Positions 23,270 to 34,274 of a stretch of 64,000 bases of DNA are shown one piece after another. The stretch is from Ceratotherium simum simum (Eukaryota > Chordata > Mammalia > Perissodactyla > Rhinocerotidae). The notes under the pieces were generated by a model that had not been told where the DNA came from, searched no databases, and saw nothing but the letters and a program-made list of their open reading frames with translations. The position numbers and the translations under genes were made by a program. Positions within the stretch are counted from its first letter, which is position 1, and each line of letters starts with the position of its first letter. Location: NCBI RefSeq assembly GCF_000283155.1, contig NW_004454193.1, forward strand, positions 14,005,610 through 14,069,609. The letters are read 5' to 3'.

Positions 23270-23725
23270 CTCCTCTGATGGTTAACTTTATGTGTCAACT
23301 TGACAGGGCCATGGGTGCCCATATATTTGGTTAAACATTATTTCTGGTGTGTCTGTGAGGATTTTTCATGATGAGATTAACATTTGAGTTGGTAGACTGT
23401 GTAAAGCAGGTTGCCCACTGCAACGTGGGTGGGTCACATCCCATCCACTGAAGGCCTGAATAGAGTCAAAGTTGACTGAGAAAGGATTCTTTCTTTTTGC
23501 CTGACTGTCTTAGAGCTGAGAGATTGGTCTTCTATCTTTGGACTCAGACTGGAACTTACACCGTGATTCTCCTGGTTTTTAGGCCTTTGGACTCAAATTG
23601 GACTTATACTATTGGCTTCCCTTGGATCTCCAGCTTGCCAAAAGTGCAGACCTTGGAATTCTCAGCCTTTATAATCATGTGAGCCAATTCCTTACAGTAA
23701 ATCTCTTGGTATTTGCAAGACGCTT
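23270..23725 (+). repeat. Widespread mammalian interspersed repeat, class uncertain
   Basis: GATGGTTAACTTTATGTGTC, AACTTGACAGGGCCATGGGT, GTGGGTGGGTCACATCCCAT, CCTTTGGACTCAAATTGGAC and TGTGAGCCAATTCC are hallmark words of a repeat common to many mammals. I recognise the pattern but not its family with certainty. The 61-codon frame at 23497-23682 is part of it. Confidence 0.75.
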
Positions 23726-23867
23726 TGCAAAATAGATCACATACTACTAATTATTATGGACTCACCCCAAATTATTCTCATATACACACGTAGACTACAA
23801 TTGTTCAATGATGACAAACAATGCAAAGAACGTGTGAGTAATGAAATACATTAAAATGGCTGTGTTG

Positions 23868-24060
23868 GGGCCGGTCCGATGGCCTAGTGGCTAAGTTCAG
23901 CTTGCTCTACTTCCGCGGCCTGGGTTCAGTTCCCAGGTGTGGATCTATGCCACTCATCAGTGGCCATGCTGTGGTAGTGACCCATACACAAAATAGAGGA
24001 AGATTGGCACAGATGTTAGCTTAGGGTGAATCTTCCTGAGCAAAAATTAAAAAATGGATA
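23868..24060 (+). mobile_element. ERE2/3-type SINE, plus strand, diverged
   Basis: GGGGCCGGTCCGATGGCCTA, GCGGCCTGGGTTCAGTTCCC, CATGCTGTGGTAGTGACCCA and GAGGAAGATTGGCACAGATG in the expected order, followed by an A-rich tail. A possible imperfect duplication of AAAATGG flanks it. Confidence 0.9.
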
Positions 24061-24070
24061 AATAAATAAA

Positions 24071-25265
24071 ATGGTTATGATAAATGAATTGAATCATCAA
24101 GAAAATCCAGAGTCTTCAAGTTCATTGCATGGTTTGTATAACAATCTTAAAATTATCTTCCTCTGTTCGGAGCAATAGCATATCTGGTTTTGAAGTTTTC
24201 TGTTATTTATAGTTTGTCTCTTCCATGGAATCTTAAGATATCCATTCTGGGTCTAGATGCTCAGAGAGTGGTGTCCTAGACTGTTTTTGAGCCTGAGATC
24301 TCTCTCATTGATAGAGAGCCCTTTGAAAAGAATCAGATACATAGAGGTACTAAGAAAATATTTGTTGAGGAAATAGACAAAGTAACTCTCTTTCTGTTAT
24401 TAGACAAAATTTACTGAGTGTTTGCTTAGCAACTTTTATAAGGTAATTCCACTTTCAATGGAAGACGATATAAGTCACTTTGTGTATGTGTACAATATCT
24501 GAAATTATCACCCCCAAGTCATTTTAATTACTCTTTTGATGAGTAAACACAAAAATCATAGTGGTTACTATAATGTTAAGTTCATATGGCTAGAAGTTGC
24601 TAAGATCAGTTAGGTACATGGAATATACAGCATTTTGTCATCAAAACTCAATTTCATAACATCCTAGGAACTTCTTATTTTGGCACTTGCTCAACTAGGA
24701 TGTTTTCATGCCTTCAACAGGATAAAGCCTTTGCTTAATTATTGACAATTTTCTCATTGGCAAGCTCACCAAATGATGACTTACTTGCATATCTTTGATG
24801 TTGAGTTTTTCTTTCATATCATTTTGTTTTGTTTGCTAAGCAATTAATAGATTAATTTGCTTAAAAAAATTCAAAAAACAGGGATATTAAGAAATGCTGT
24901 GTGTTCCTTCGCCAGGATTTCAAAGCGATTTCATCTCTTTAGGGTGTTCAGTTTCATCTACTTAAATCTTTGTGTCAACAGATTTAGAATATGCCTTAGA
25001 GGTTATGCCCTCACATCTTTCTTCTGCAAAGAAAGACTTTTGGCTTTGTGATTTTGAAGGAATATGCTTCATTATCCTGACCTCAGTTTCTTTTCTTGCA
25101 TCAACCTCTCAGGCTATTTGAGAGGATATTAGATAATTCACATGAATGTGCTTTACATATGATAGCTACTTAAGAAATATCATTTTTCCCTTTTTTTTTC
25201 CTTTGTAGGACATTTAGTTAACTATCATTGGTAAACCTGGCTTTATATGTTTTTTTTGAGGAGAG
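24071..25265. other. Unique non-coding DNA
   Basis: No gene or clear repeat. A 64-codon frame at 24857-25051 is unsupported. Confidence 0.5.
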
Positions 25266-25269
25266 TATC

Positions 25270-25445
25270 ATTGTTTATGTTACTATGTGGCACAGAATAT
25301 TTGCTAAACATATTCCTTTAATTTTGGAAGTAATCCTTGACGACAAGTGGCACAGCCTCCATTTTACAGAGGAGGAGACTGTCACACAGTTGGGAAGTGA
25401 CAGAGCTCTGGTTCCCAAGCACCTCTGTCTGGCTCCAAGGCATTT
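25270..25445 (-). repeat. MIR-like SINE fossil, minus strand
   Basis: CCATTTTACAGAGGAGGAGA, CACACAGTTGGGAAGTGACA and GAGCTCTGGTTCCCAAGC follow the MIR reverse pattern. The 84-codon frame at 25228-25482 is read through it. Confidence 0.65.
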
Positions 25446-25653
25446 GTTTATCACACAATATCCCTCTCCATGGAAAGCATAGCCACATGTTTTTTTAAAT
25501 GCTAGGCCATAATTAGCATGTTTTTTTGTTTAATAAATCTTCTAGAACTATTTAAACTGAAAAATTAATGTTTTTCAACAAACTGCCCTCAGAAGGTCAC
25601 ATACTTGGCAAATGAAGCAGCCAATATCTGCGTATTGCTCAGACTTGTTTCTT

Positions 25654-25854
25654 TCTTTCTTTCTTTCTTTTTTTTTCTTTGCTGAGGAAGATTCTCCCTG
25701 AGCTAACATCTGTGCCAATCTTCCTCTATTTTGCACATGAGTCACTGCCACAGCATGGCCACTGACAAGTGGTGTTGGTCAGCACCGGAGGACCAAACCC
25801 GGACCACCGAAGCAGAGTGCTCTGAACTTAACCACCAGGCTACAGGGCCAGCCC
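25654..25854 (-). mobile_element. ERE2/3-type SINE, minus strand
   Basis: On the minus strand: GGGCTGGCCCTGTAGCCTGG head, CATGCTGTGGCAGTGACTC and GAGGAAGATTGGCACAGATG. A 16-bp duplication, CTCAGACTTGTTTCTT, occurs at 25638-25653 and again at 25855-25870 (exact). The left end carries a short TTTC simple repeat grown from the A-tail. Confidence 0.93.
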
Positions 25855-26039
25855 CTCAGACTTGTTTCTTAAGCATTCAAAACCAGTGGGTTCTCTCACT
25901 GATATCAGCTCTTGTTCCTTTTAAGACGTTCAAGAGTGATTGACACGAGACTATCCATCTTAATCAATTTCACTGAGAGATTTGTTACTTTGCAAATTCC
26001 AGATCCGCTCAAAAAAGAGAAGTCACTTTAATTATAAAT

Positions 26040-26600
26040 GATCACTTATTATGTACCAGACCCTGTACATATCATTTTGTTTAACGCTAAAATCTTCATT
26101 TGCTCATTCAATAAATATTTATTAACTACCTTCATGTTCCTAGCACAGTTCTAGACCATAGGGATATCATTATTAACAAATACAGATCTGGATTTTGCTC
26201 TCATGTCACTAATAGTCTAATAGTGATAAAGAAATTAATCAAATAATTATACGCAAGTGTAAAATTCAACTTGAAAAGTGCTGTGGTGATGTACATGTTG
26301 GTGTGAGTGCCTTTTAAAAGAGGATTTGCCTTAGTCATGGAGACCAGGGAAGGTTTGCCTGAGGAAGCAGTGATGGAGCTAAGATCCTAAGAATTAGCAA
26401 AGTTAATTCATTGAAAAGAGGAGGAAAAAACCAACTTTCAGAGAGTGGGAAGAGCATGGGAAAAGAGCCTGTGATAAGAGGGAACATGTTGAGTTAAATG
26501 ACAGGGAGAGGGTGGAAGGAACAGCATAGGTTGGCATGACACAGTACAACAATAATGGGAAGAAAAAGCCCATTCTCTTAGATCAGAAAAGGCTTCTTTG
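26040..26600 (-). repeat. MIR/L2-type fossils, minus strand
   Basis: ACTTATTATGTACCAGACCC (MIR-like) is followed by CATTCAATAAATATTTATTA, GTTCCTAGCACAGTTCTAGA and TTGCTCTCATGTCACTAATA (L2 reverse end). Further words such as GACCAGGGAAGGTTTGCCTG and GGGAAGAGCATGGGA match the longer old repeat that usually accompanies this end. The right boundary is approximate. Confidence 0.6.
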
Positions 26601-27539
26601 TGGAAATTCCATTTAAATTCAGAAGTGACATTTAATGATACCTTTCTCCTATTTTACTTTTTAAAAAAGTATATATCAGAACAAAACTGAAAGCTAATTT
26701 CAACACATAGTGTGTAAGCAAACTAATTGTGCAATGAAAAAAGTCACAGGGATAATATAATAAAGATGTGGGTGTTCAGCAACTCCTTAATAATATAGCA
26801 TTCCAAGTAAAAGCCCTGGGATTTATATGACATTAGAAATTTTTAGAGACCTCAGACCAGCAATTGGAGAAACTTAGAAAGAGAAAGAAAGCAGTCTTAA
26901 AATCAAGTACCCTTCTATGTAGTCTACTAAGGCTGTTTGCTGGAGTTTTCACTGGTGAGAAATGATACTTTCTAATGGCAGATGGTGAGAGAGAAAAGCT
27001 CCTGTTCCAAAATGCATATCAAAAAAGAATTGTAATTAACTTCCTCAGTATAACAGAAGGAAAAATTCAGCAAGAAGGAGAAAACGTACGTGCTTCACCC
27101 AGTGTATCTATCCCTAAGTCTATTTCCTATCCATGGAGTGCTGTTTATGTGGCTTGTTTTAATATTTCATGTTGTTATATTTACATTCATGTAGCTGAAT
27201 CTAAAAGATGAAATAATGTAATTGTCATTAAACTTAAAAATTCAATTTGATGGGATGGAGGAGGTTTAAAGGGTTCATCTCAATTATTCTCTGTAGTTCA
27301 GATTTGGGTCCCAGCAGGTATTTTCTCTCCTTTTATATAAAAGAAAAAAAAAATACAGCTGTGTGGCTGGAGATGTAATTGATCACCTGATGCATGAAAA
27401 ATGGCAGCCTCAGTGTCTGCAACCTGATTTGAAGTCAAAATAAGAGGCACTATCAAGGCCTGAGTTCTAGTTTCTTTCTTTATACATAAGTGCTTTCCAC
27501 TGTAAAGGTGATAACTATAGAACTGGTGAAAAGAGAAAA
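26601..27539. other. Unique non-coding DNA
   Basis: No gene. A 78-codon frame at 26975-27211 has no recognised content. Confidence 0.5.
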
Positions 27540-27811
27540 TAAATCACACTCATGATGATAGTAGTTAACACCACTGTATGGTATATTTGAAAGTTGTTAA
27601 GAGGGTAGACACTAAGAGTTCTTATCACAAGGAAAAGACCATTTTTTTCTTTTCCTTTTCTCTTTTGTTACTTATATGAGATGATGGATGTTAACTAAAA
27701 TTATTGTGGTAATCATTTCAAAATATATGCAATCAAGTCATCATGCTGTACACCTTAAGCTTATGTAGTGCTATATGTCAACTATATCTTAATAAAACTG
27801 GGGGAAAAATC
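27540..27811 (+). mobile_element. Old L1 3' UTR end, plus strand
   Basis: TTGTGGTAATCATTTCAAAA, CATGCTGTACACCTTAAGCT and TATCTTAATAAAACTGGGGG followed by an A-rich end form the standard 3' terminus of L1MA/L1MB-like elements. Severely 5'-truncated. Confidence 0.8.
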
Positions 27812-27834
27812 AACTGTAATCACAAGCAAGAGAA

Positions 27835-28275
27835 ATAATAATAGTAACTGGAATGCATTGAGTACTACTATGGGCCTGGTATTTCAAGTAAATTATTTCT
27901 TTTTTTTTTTTTTTTTGCTGAGGAAGATTATCCCTGAGCTAACATCTGTGCCAATCTTCCTCTACTTTGTATGTGGGTCGCTGCCACAGCATGGCTGACG
28001 AGTGGTGTAGGTCCACGCCTCGGATCCAAATCCATGAGCCCAGGCCACCGAAGCGGAGCACGTCAAACTTAACCATTATTTCATGGGGTCGGCCCCTCAA
28101 GTAAATTATTTCTAATCATTAGACTAACCTTGCAAAGTAGGTGTAACTCATATCCTCCGTTTACAGTTGAGGAAACTGCTCAGAGGGATTAAATTACTTG
28201 GCAGATATATTACAGAGCCATTAAGGACAGAACCAGGATTTAAAACAAAAACTATCTCACTTATGCTTTTACTGT
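27835..28275 (-). repeat. MIR SINE fossil, minus strand, split by an ERE
   Basis: The left piece (27835-27900, GCATTGAGTACTACTATGGG) and right piece (28097-28275, TTTACAGTTGAGGAAACTGC, ACAGAACCAGGATTTAAA) are halves of one reverse MIR. The intervening SINE carries its own target duplication, proving insertion into the older MIR. Confidence 0.75.
27901..28096 (-). mobile_element. ERE2/3-type SINE, minus strand, inserted in a MIR
   Basis: On the minus strand: GGGCCGACCCCATGAAATAA head, GCGGAGCACGTCAAAC complement, CATGCTGTGGCAGCGACCCA and GAGGAAGATTGGCACAGATG, then a poly-A (poly-T at 27900-27916). A perfect 17-bp target duplication, TCAAGTAAATTATTTCT, lies at 27884-27900 and 28097-28113. Confidence 0.95.
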
Positions 28276-28329
28276 AGCACGTGGCTTTTTAGCCATTTTT
28301 CTCAAGTAAATATGTATCTTTTTATATGC

Positions 28330-28890
28330 AAGTTAGTTCAGTTTTATTTTAAACTTGTCATTACATTATACATTAACTTTTACCCTTCATTTCTTAAGTT
28401 ATATTCTATTTAATTACCTATGTTATTACATGCTCTCTATCATCATTAATATATACTAAAAAAAAAATCAAATGTATATACCTCATTTTACCTAACCAGT
28501 AATTTATATTTTCACCATTTTCCTTTTGTTTCTATATCATGGATAATTATATAATTTTTGCTTTTTTTAAAAAATTTTGTGAGGAAGACTAGCCCTGAGC
28601 TAACATCCGTTGCCAATCCTCCTCTTTTTTGCTGAGGAAGATTGGCCCTGGGCTAATATCCGTGCCCATCTTCCACTACTTTATATGGGACACCGCCACA
28701 GCGTAGCTTAACAAGTGGAGCGTCAGTGCACGCCCGGGATCCAAACCTGCGAACTCCAGGCCGCCAAAGTGGACTGTGCCACCGGGCCGGCCCTATAATA
28801 ATATTCTTATATAAATCTTTTTCTACATTTTGGATTATTTATTGGGGATAGACTTCTAGAAAAGAAATTACTTAGTCAAAAGCTATTAGC
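28330..28890 (-). repeat. Probable old L1 fragment, minus strand, split by an ERE
   Basis: Right of the ERE, TTTTCTACATTTTGGATTAT and GATAGACTTCTAGAAAAGAA, CTTAGTCAAAAGC resemble the antisense L1M 3' region ('tttctgtaggataaattcctagaagtggaattgctgggtcaaa'). The left part (28330-28564) is weaker. Boundaries are approximate. Confidence 0.5.
28565..28792 (-). mobile_element. ERE2 SINE, minus strand
   Basis: On the minus strand: GGGCCGGCCCGGTGGCACAG head, GGATCCCGGGCGTGCACTGA, GCTGTGGCGGTGTCCCATAT and GCACGGATATTAGCCCAGGG, plus the second tail repeat with GGAGGATTGGCAACGGATGT. No clean target duplication was found. Confidence 0.93.
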
Positions 28891-28892
28891 CT

Positions 28893-29555
28893 TATTCTTC
28901 TAGAATTTTTAAAATCTAAGGCCCAAATCATAAGACATGTTCATATGATAAAATTCATAGTCAGTCATATTGATTAAACTCTAAGATTCTGGGTTTTCCC
29001 AGTCCACCTACCAATCAGGCTATACAAATTTACTTGATCAAAATAGTTTCTCATTTTTAAAAATCTATATTACTTACCTGTCCTGGAACTGGAAAGGGTC
29101 ATCTTGTCTAAGCCCTTAAATTCAAAGTTACTCATCTCTTTAAGAATCTAAAGAGATGACCTATGTAAACAGTCTTTAAGAAAAGATATTCTATGTTCAT
29201 TTGCATTTTGAGTTGCCCATTTCTTTCTTATAAATAACATTTTAAACTGCTTGAATTAATGTGGCAGAACAAAAAATCAACTACTTAGCGAAAGTCACTA
29301 AAACACATCCAACCAATTTCTGTTACATCATGTAAATAAACGCTTTGTCCTATAATGTTTACATTAACTAATTTTAATTCAGACTTTAAGTAGACAAATA
29401 TTAAGTATGTCAACTACAGACATTGTTTAATTTGAAATATTTTTCAAGTACATGTGATTAGACTGTACTGTATTGCATAGTTGTATGTATAAATTCTCAA
29501 TTTAGATCAGATTCTTGCCTTCCTAAGACAAACCTGAATCAGTATTAACATAACT
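28893..29555. other. Unique AT-rich non-coding DNA
   Basis: Nothing recognised. Confidence 0.5.
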
Positions 29556-29559
29556 AATA

Positions 29560-29840
29560 TCTTCTATTCATTTATTCAGTAAAGCACCTATGCTGTACTA
29601 GATACTCTTATCATTTTGGGAGACCTACTAAGATAAAAAATTACTTTATAATAACAAGTATAATAACTTTTGTCAAATTTGCTCTTTGTATGAAGAATTC
29701 AAATGCATCATTCCAATTCTCATATCATTACCATAGTGCTGCCCTTATCACAGGTGAAAAAAACTGAATAGTTGCTTGCCCAAGATAACATGGCTAATAA
29801 GTGGATAAATAAAGATATTCGAGTTAGAACTATATGGTTG
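29560..29840 (-). repeat. L2/MIR-type fossils, minus strand
   Basis: TTCATTTATTCAGTAAAGCA and CTGTACTAGATACTC (L2-like) are followed by GTTGCTTGCCCAAGATAACA and TGGCTAATAAGTGG (MIR-like reverse core). Confidence 0.6.
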
Positions 29841-29889
29841 CAAGTGGCAGAAATGTAAACCAAACCATGAGAGAAGTTCATAAATATCT

Positions 29890-30010
29890 GTTGGAGGGGA
29901 TATCAATAACCTGTTGCTGAACAACAAGCCACCTCAATACTTAGTGGCTTAAAACAGCATCCATTTATCATTGCTCAAATGACTCTGGCTTTCATGGCCA
30001 GAAAGGCCCT
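29890..30010. repeat. Old interspersed repeat fragment, class uncertain
   Basis: CCTGTTGCTGAACAACAAGC and ACTTAGTGGCTTAAAACAGC match the common mammalian 'gctgcgtaacaaattaccccaaaacttagtggcttaaaacaac' repeat. I cannot assign the family securely. Confidence 0.55.
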
Positions 30011-31214
30011 CAGGCAAGAAGATGTTGTTAATTGGGAGCAGAAGTCAGGCCCCTGTGCACCAGATTAGTAAATGCTGCAGGGTTAGGGGAAAGTACAGGA
30101 AGCATTTGTAACTCACAGAATTGCTTACTCTCTTATTAACTTCATTTTGTTCATTCAATAGAACTGGATTGAGTATCTTTTAGATGACTACTAGAGACAG
30201 TATCAAAAAAAGACAAAAATAGAAATGAAGGAGCAGCAGAAAAATAAATTAGTGATAGTACAAGATGAAAATTTGCTGTTAGGGATTCAGAAAAACACCT
30301 GCAACAGTCGGCTTTATGATTAAACAGTGGTTAGTTCGGAGGGCACCGGATGCATGCTCCAGCTTATTCTTACACACACAGGAGATGGGCAGCCTCATTC
30401 GATGACACTCCAATATGAAGTTTATCTTCAAGATGCTACTCGTTATGAAACTCACAGAGAAACCCATGAAAGAAGTTGCATGCCACTCCTCTTTGGGAAT
30501 AATTTCTGTCTTTATCTTCACTAAGTTACTCTGCCACTTCAAGTGTAAACTTCCCCTGAGCTAATACTTCAATGTATTTCTCACTCAATATTATTTTCAA
30601 TCCTCTTAAAAATAATTATATTGTGAAAGGACTCAAAAGCTGTTAAAACAACTAGTAAAACATTTCAAACTAAATGCATGCAACCATTTTATTTTCCAGG
30701 CACTGTAAAACAGATACTAATGATTGTTGGTTCATGGGATATTAAGTAGTTCTGAAATAGTTATCAAGGAAAAAATAAACAGGAGGTATCTTCTGAAGGG
30801 TGTTAAGCCTAAAGTCCAATTTGCTAAATCTTCCTTTCAGGGGAAAATAAGAAGCAATTGCAATGGACACAGCGGGATGCAAAGTTTTACAGAATTGTTC
30901 TCACTATTAAAGAAACAATCCAAGTAAATGGTTCTATTAAAGCAAGAGGCCAGGCAGGTTGCACTCAATTTAGAACCTGGATTCTTAAGCATCTGGACAT
31001 TTAATAAAGGAGCTTAAATTCATCTTACTTTTCTTGTTTTACAAATAAGAGAAATTTTTCAAGGTCGGAATAGAAGTCAGAGGTAAAATTGGAGTTTGCA
31101 CTTTGATTTACCAGCGATTCCCTTTTGGATGGTTTTAGGGTCTCAAATTTTACTAAGAAATAATGGTAGTGATATTAGCTACTTGACGTTTAATATGTAG
31201 TTCACATAATAACT
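30011..31214. other. Unique non-coding DNA
   Basis: Frames at 30279-30542 (minus) and 30327-30524 (plus) are mutual shadows with no recognised domain. No gene is supported. Confidence 0.5.
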
Positions 31215-31506
31215 CCTCTTGGAAGAATTGACATCTTCTAAAGTTAAGAAGACTATAGGCACTATGTTGTATAGCAGCGTTTCTAGAATTTATTCATCCA
31301 GCATAACTGAAACGTTGTACCCATTGAACAACTCTCCATTTCCCCCACAAAAACCAATGGACACACTGAAACTTTGGGAGGTGTTGGATATGTCTATTTC
31401 CCAGATTGTGGTGATGGCATCGCGGGTAATTGCCTGTGTCCAAACCCATCAATTGTACACATTAAATATGTGCAGTTCTTTGTATATCGATTATACTTCA
31501 TAAAGC
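31215..31506 (+). mobile_element. Old L1 3' UTR end (L1MC-like), plus strand
   Basis: TGGGAGGTGTTGGATATGTC, GATTGTGGTGATGGCATCGC, CATTAAATATGTGCAGTTCT and GATTATACTTCATAAAGCTC form the terminal part of old L1 elements. Upstream TAACTGAAACGTTGTACCCA also belongs to it. A 94-codon frame here is incidental. Confidence 0.8.
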
Positions 31507-31512
31507 TCTTTT

Positions 31513-31899
31513 AAAAGTCAAGAAGATGACAAATGTACTACTGCAGAAACAACAAGTCAATCTTTCTTGAGTATCTCTACTCATTCAAATAAAAAAACTG
31601 AGAGCCTACTAAGTGTCTCTCATTGTTCTTGATGAAATAAATGATATTGATTAAGATAGATATTGTTGCTGTCTTTATGATTCAAAATGTTTTCTCTGTA
31701 TTTAGGAAACTAAAGGTAGAGAAAGTTGATCTCTTAGCATTATTTTGTTCTGACACTTTCTTCACTTTTTCTAAGAAATTGCAATAAACCTACTGCTCTT
31801 TCAATTTCCTACTTATGTCATCTACTAGGTGCCTTGAGAAACTCAAAGGTGGGTTTGGAAGCAATTAACTGTTTCCAAGTTATTTCTTTTCCTCTTGTA
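31513..31899. other. Non-coding DNA
   Basis: Possible L2 remnants (GAGCCTACTAAGTGTCTCTC near 31600) but nothing firm. Confidence 0.45.
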
Positions 31900-32315
31900 T
31901 GTTAAGGAGATGTAACCACTAGCCATCCTGAAACTGACCAAATGAGAAACTCAAGGGAGATGTAACCACCAGCCATCCTGAAACTGATCAAGCCTCACCA
32001 CAAGAGCTACGCCTATGACCTTTGCCTTATTTTTAATGCAAAGATCTCTCCAGAAGGAGCTTAGTCCTCTTTATGTGGAAGCATGTTCTCCAAGTGTGCT
32101 TGTGCAAGCGAATACCCACCTCTCCCATTTGAATATTCATTCCCCAACCAAAATAAAAGTTCTTGCTTCCCTTTGTTCGGGGACGCCATGACTTTCAAAA
32201 TGATTCCTCATGGCCTCCTATTTGCTGCAAATACACTTTACTTTGTGAGACAACTTCCACTGGTGTAGAATCTTATTTAACTCACCAGGAGGAGAGCCCA
32301 CTTGGTTCTGTAACA
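31900..32315 (+). mobile_element. Solo LTR-like element, plus strand
   Basis: The block starts TGTTAAGGAGATG and ends GGTTCTGTAACA (TG...CA). It holds a U3-like tandem repeat (31906-31940 and 31956-31990, 50-base period, sharing GGAGATGTAACCAC and AGCCATCCTGAAACTGA). Further along are ATTTGAATATTCATTCCCCA and a polyadenylation signal AATAAA (32153) followed by AGTTCTTGCTTCCCTTTG, as in an R-U5 boundary. No target duplication or internal viral region was found, so the exact ends are inferred. Confidence 0.6.
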
Positions 32316-32554
32316 CTTAGGTTCCACCTCCTTAAGATCTTTCTCATCATACCATTAGAAGCAATCCCTGACTCATTTGAACTTGACATCTTTACTATTT
32401 TTCTAGTAGTATTAGTTTTTATTGAGTCTGTGTTGCTTCTCTAGGTAAGCAATCTCATAAATGGCAAAGATAACCATGCTTGACATGGATGGGATCCTTG
32501 TAATAGGGTATGGTTCTATTTCCTTTCTTTGTTTTGTTTTTTTTACACTCATGG
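32316..32554. other. Non-coding DNA with L2-like text
   Basis: AGCAATCCCTGACTCATTTG and AGTAGTATTAGTTTTTATTG hint at an old repeat. No gene. Confidence 0.4.
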
Positions 32555-32745
32555 TGTCTTGAATTTGAATTTAGGCTCCAAGATTTACCACTTGTGTGAA
32601 TTTTCAGCAATTATTTTTTAATGAGCCTGAGTTTTTCAATCTGTAAAGTGGAGATTATAATTTTACATAATCCTTGTTTTTTTAAATATAAAATGTCTGG
32701 GGTACACGCTAGTCATTCAAAGAACATTGGACATTTATATTAACT
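32555..32745 (+). repeat. MIR SINE fossil, plus strand
   Basis: GGCTCCAAGATTTACCACTT, GAGCCTGAGTTTTTCAATCT and GTAAAGTGGAGATTATAATT match the MIR sense core. Confidence 0.75.
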
Positions 32746-33214
32746 TGATAATACTTAGTAATTATCAAGCAGACTAACACGGTATTGTATATGGAATTAT
32801 CATAATAATCCATCATGGGATATTTGAGGTATATCTTAGAATATATTTTTAAATAATCATAATGCTATTATTGGTATTTTTGGTGCTGAGACTTAGGTCT
32901 GTCTGACATCAATGCATGATTGTTTAGTGTTTAATGACTAATGTAGCATTTATTTCTAGGCCCACAATCCTCATATCCTCTCTCCACTGTATCATTGAAA
33001 CTCCAACCAGTCCAGGAGCAGACACTATATCTTGATGGCTCCAAAATTTTCATTTATGTTGTTCTCTCAGTCTTTTCTGCTCTTCTCTCTCATTCACTTA
33101 TTGAAGCTCATTAAATCCTACCTTCCCTCTATTCTCTCTCACTCTGAAGAAGGAAATCCTTCCAATAAGCATTCTTAAATTCTTGCTTCTTATTAACATA
33201 GGAGAATTTCATAT

Positions 33215-33380
33215 ATGCCTTATATTAGGATATTATTTGCATAACAGTATTCCTCTATTAATCTTGAACTCATAGAGAAGTAAAGATGGACAGTGTCTTA
33301 TTGGCATTGTTTCCCATATTAAACCACACAGTGTATATATAGGATAACCCATATAGCTCAATAAATTGAATGGATACCCA
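33215..33380 (+). repeat. L2-like LINE 3' end, plus strand
   Basis: GATGGACAGTGTCTTATTGG and ATAGCTCAATAAATTGAATG fit a diverged L2 terminus. Confidence 0.5.
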
Positions 33381-33879
33381 GTTCATAAATGTGTCAGAAT
33401 GTGTTGGAGAATGCAGCCACTGTGACATTTACCAGCTGGCATTTATTAGCTTTTGACCACCAGAAGAAAAGGAGATATCTCTGTTAGTATTATTGTTATG
33501 TGGAATCTCTCAAGAATTGCTTGCCTGCTTACTGGCAACACTGTACTGCCTCCTATCCATGTTGCTGTTACACACGCACAGATTAATTTCTGTCTGGTGC
33601 TTTGGAGCTCCATTAGATTGTTTTTGATGACTAAACTAACATAACTTGGAAGACCTTTTTATTGCATTTCACAGACAGTCAGAAGACTTGCCAAGGGGAT
33701 TTTTGTATGAGAGCCAAGGCTTTTTATTCTAGTTGTGATTTCTCACATGGTCTAGTGAGAGAAGACCTTTAATTTTTGCTCTGTAGAAGCCGCTACACAA
33801 CAAAATGAGGAGACGGGTGATGGAAGAATTTCTCTTGGTATTTCTTTCGTAGAAAATGTTGGGATGCTCAGTGGTGTAT
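33381..33879. other. Unique non-coding DNA
   Basis: No gene; a 63-codon frame at 33453-33644 is unsupported. Confidence 0.5.
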
Positions 33880-34055
33880 ATCAAATACCTTCTATGAGCT
33901 AGGTACTGTACAATTACTATCCATTTGTAATTTCATTTCATCCTCATACCAACCTTAAAAAGTAGGTAATGTTATTATAATATTACAGAAAAATGAAATA
34001 AACATATTGAGTGATTTGGATAACATGTCCATGCTTTTGAGTTACAGGTGAGATT
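33880..34055 (-). repeat. MIR-like SINE fossil, minus strand
   Basis: CCTTCTATGAGCTAGGTACT, TTCATCCTCATACCAACCTT and AAAAAGTAGGTAATGTTATT follow the MIR reverse 5' half. Confidence 0.7.
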
Positions 34056-34274
34056 TATCTAAAAGGAGGTCTTTGAATGTTGCAAAAGGTAAGATTTAGC
34101 CACCATTATTAGAAAAAAAAATAGTATGGATTCTCCATTTAAGGATTTTGTTTGATGATGTACTTCTTTTCTTCTTAAGTGAATATTCAATTTGGAAAAT
34201 ATGTACAATGCATTAATGTATAAAAGATGAAAATGATAATCAGCCAAATCCTACCATGCAGAACTAACAAAAGG

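Noticed and set aside
25651..25672. (TTTC)n repeat as an independent microsatellite
   Set aside because: It is the mutated A-tail of the adjacent minus-strand ERE, inside its target duplications.
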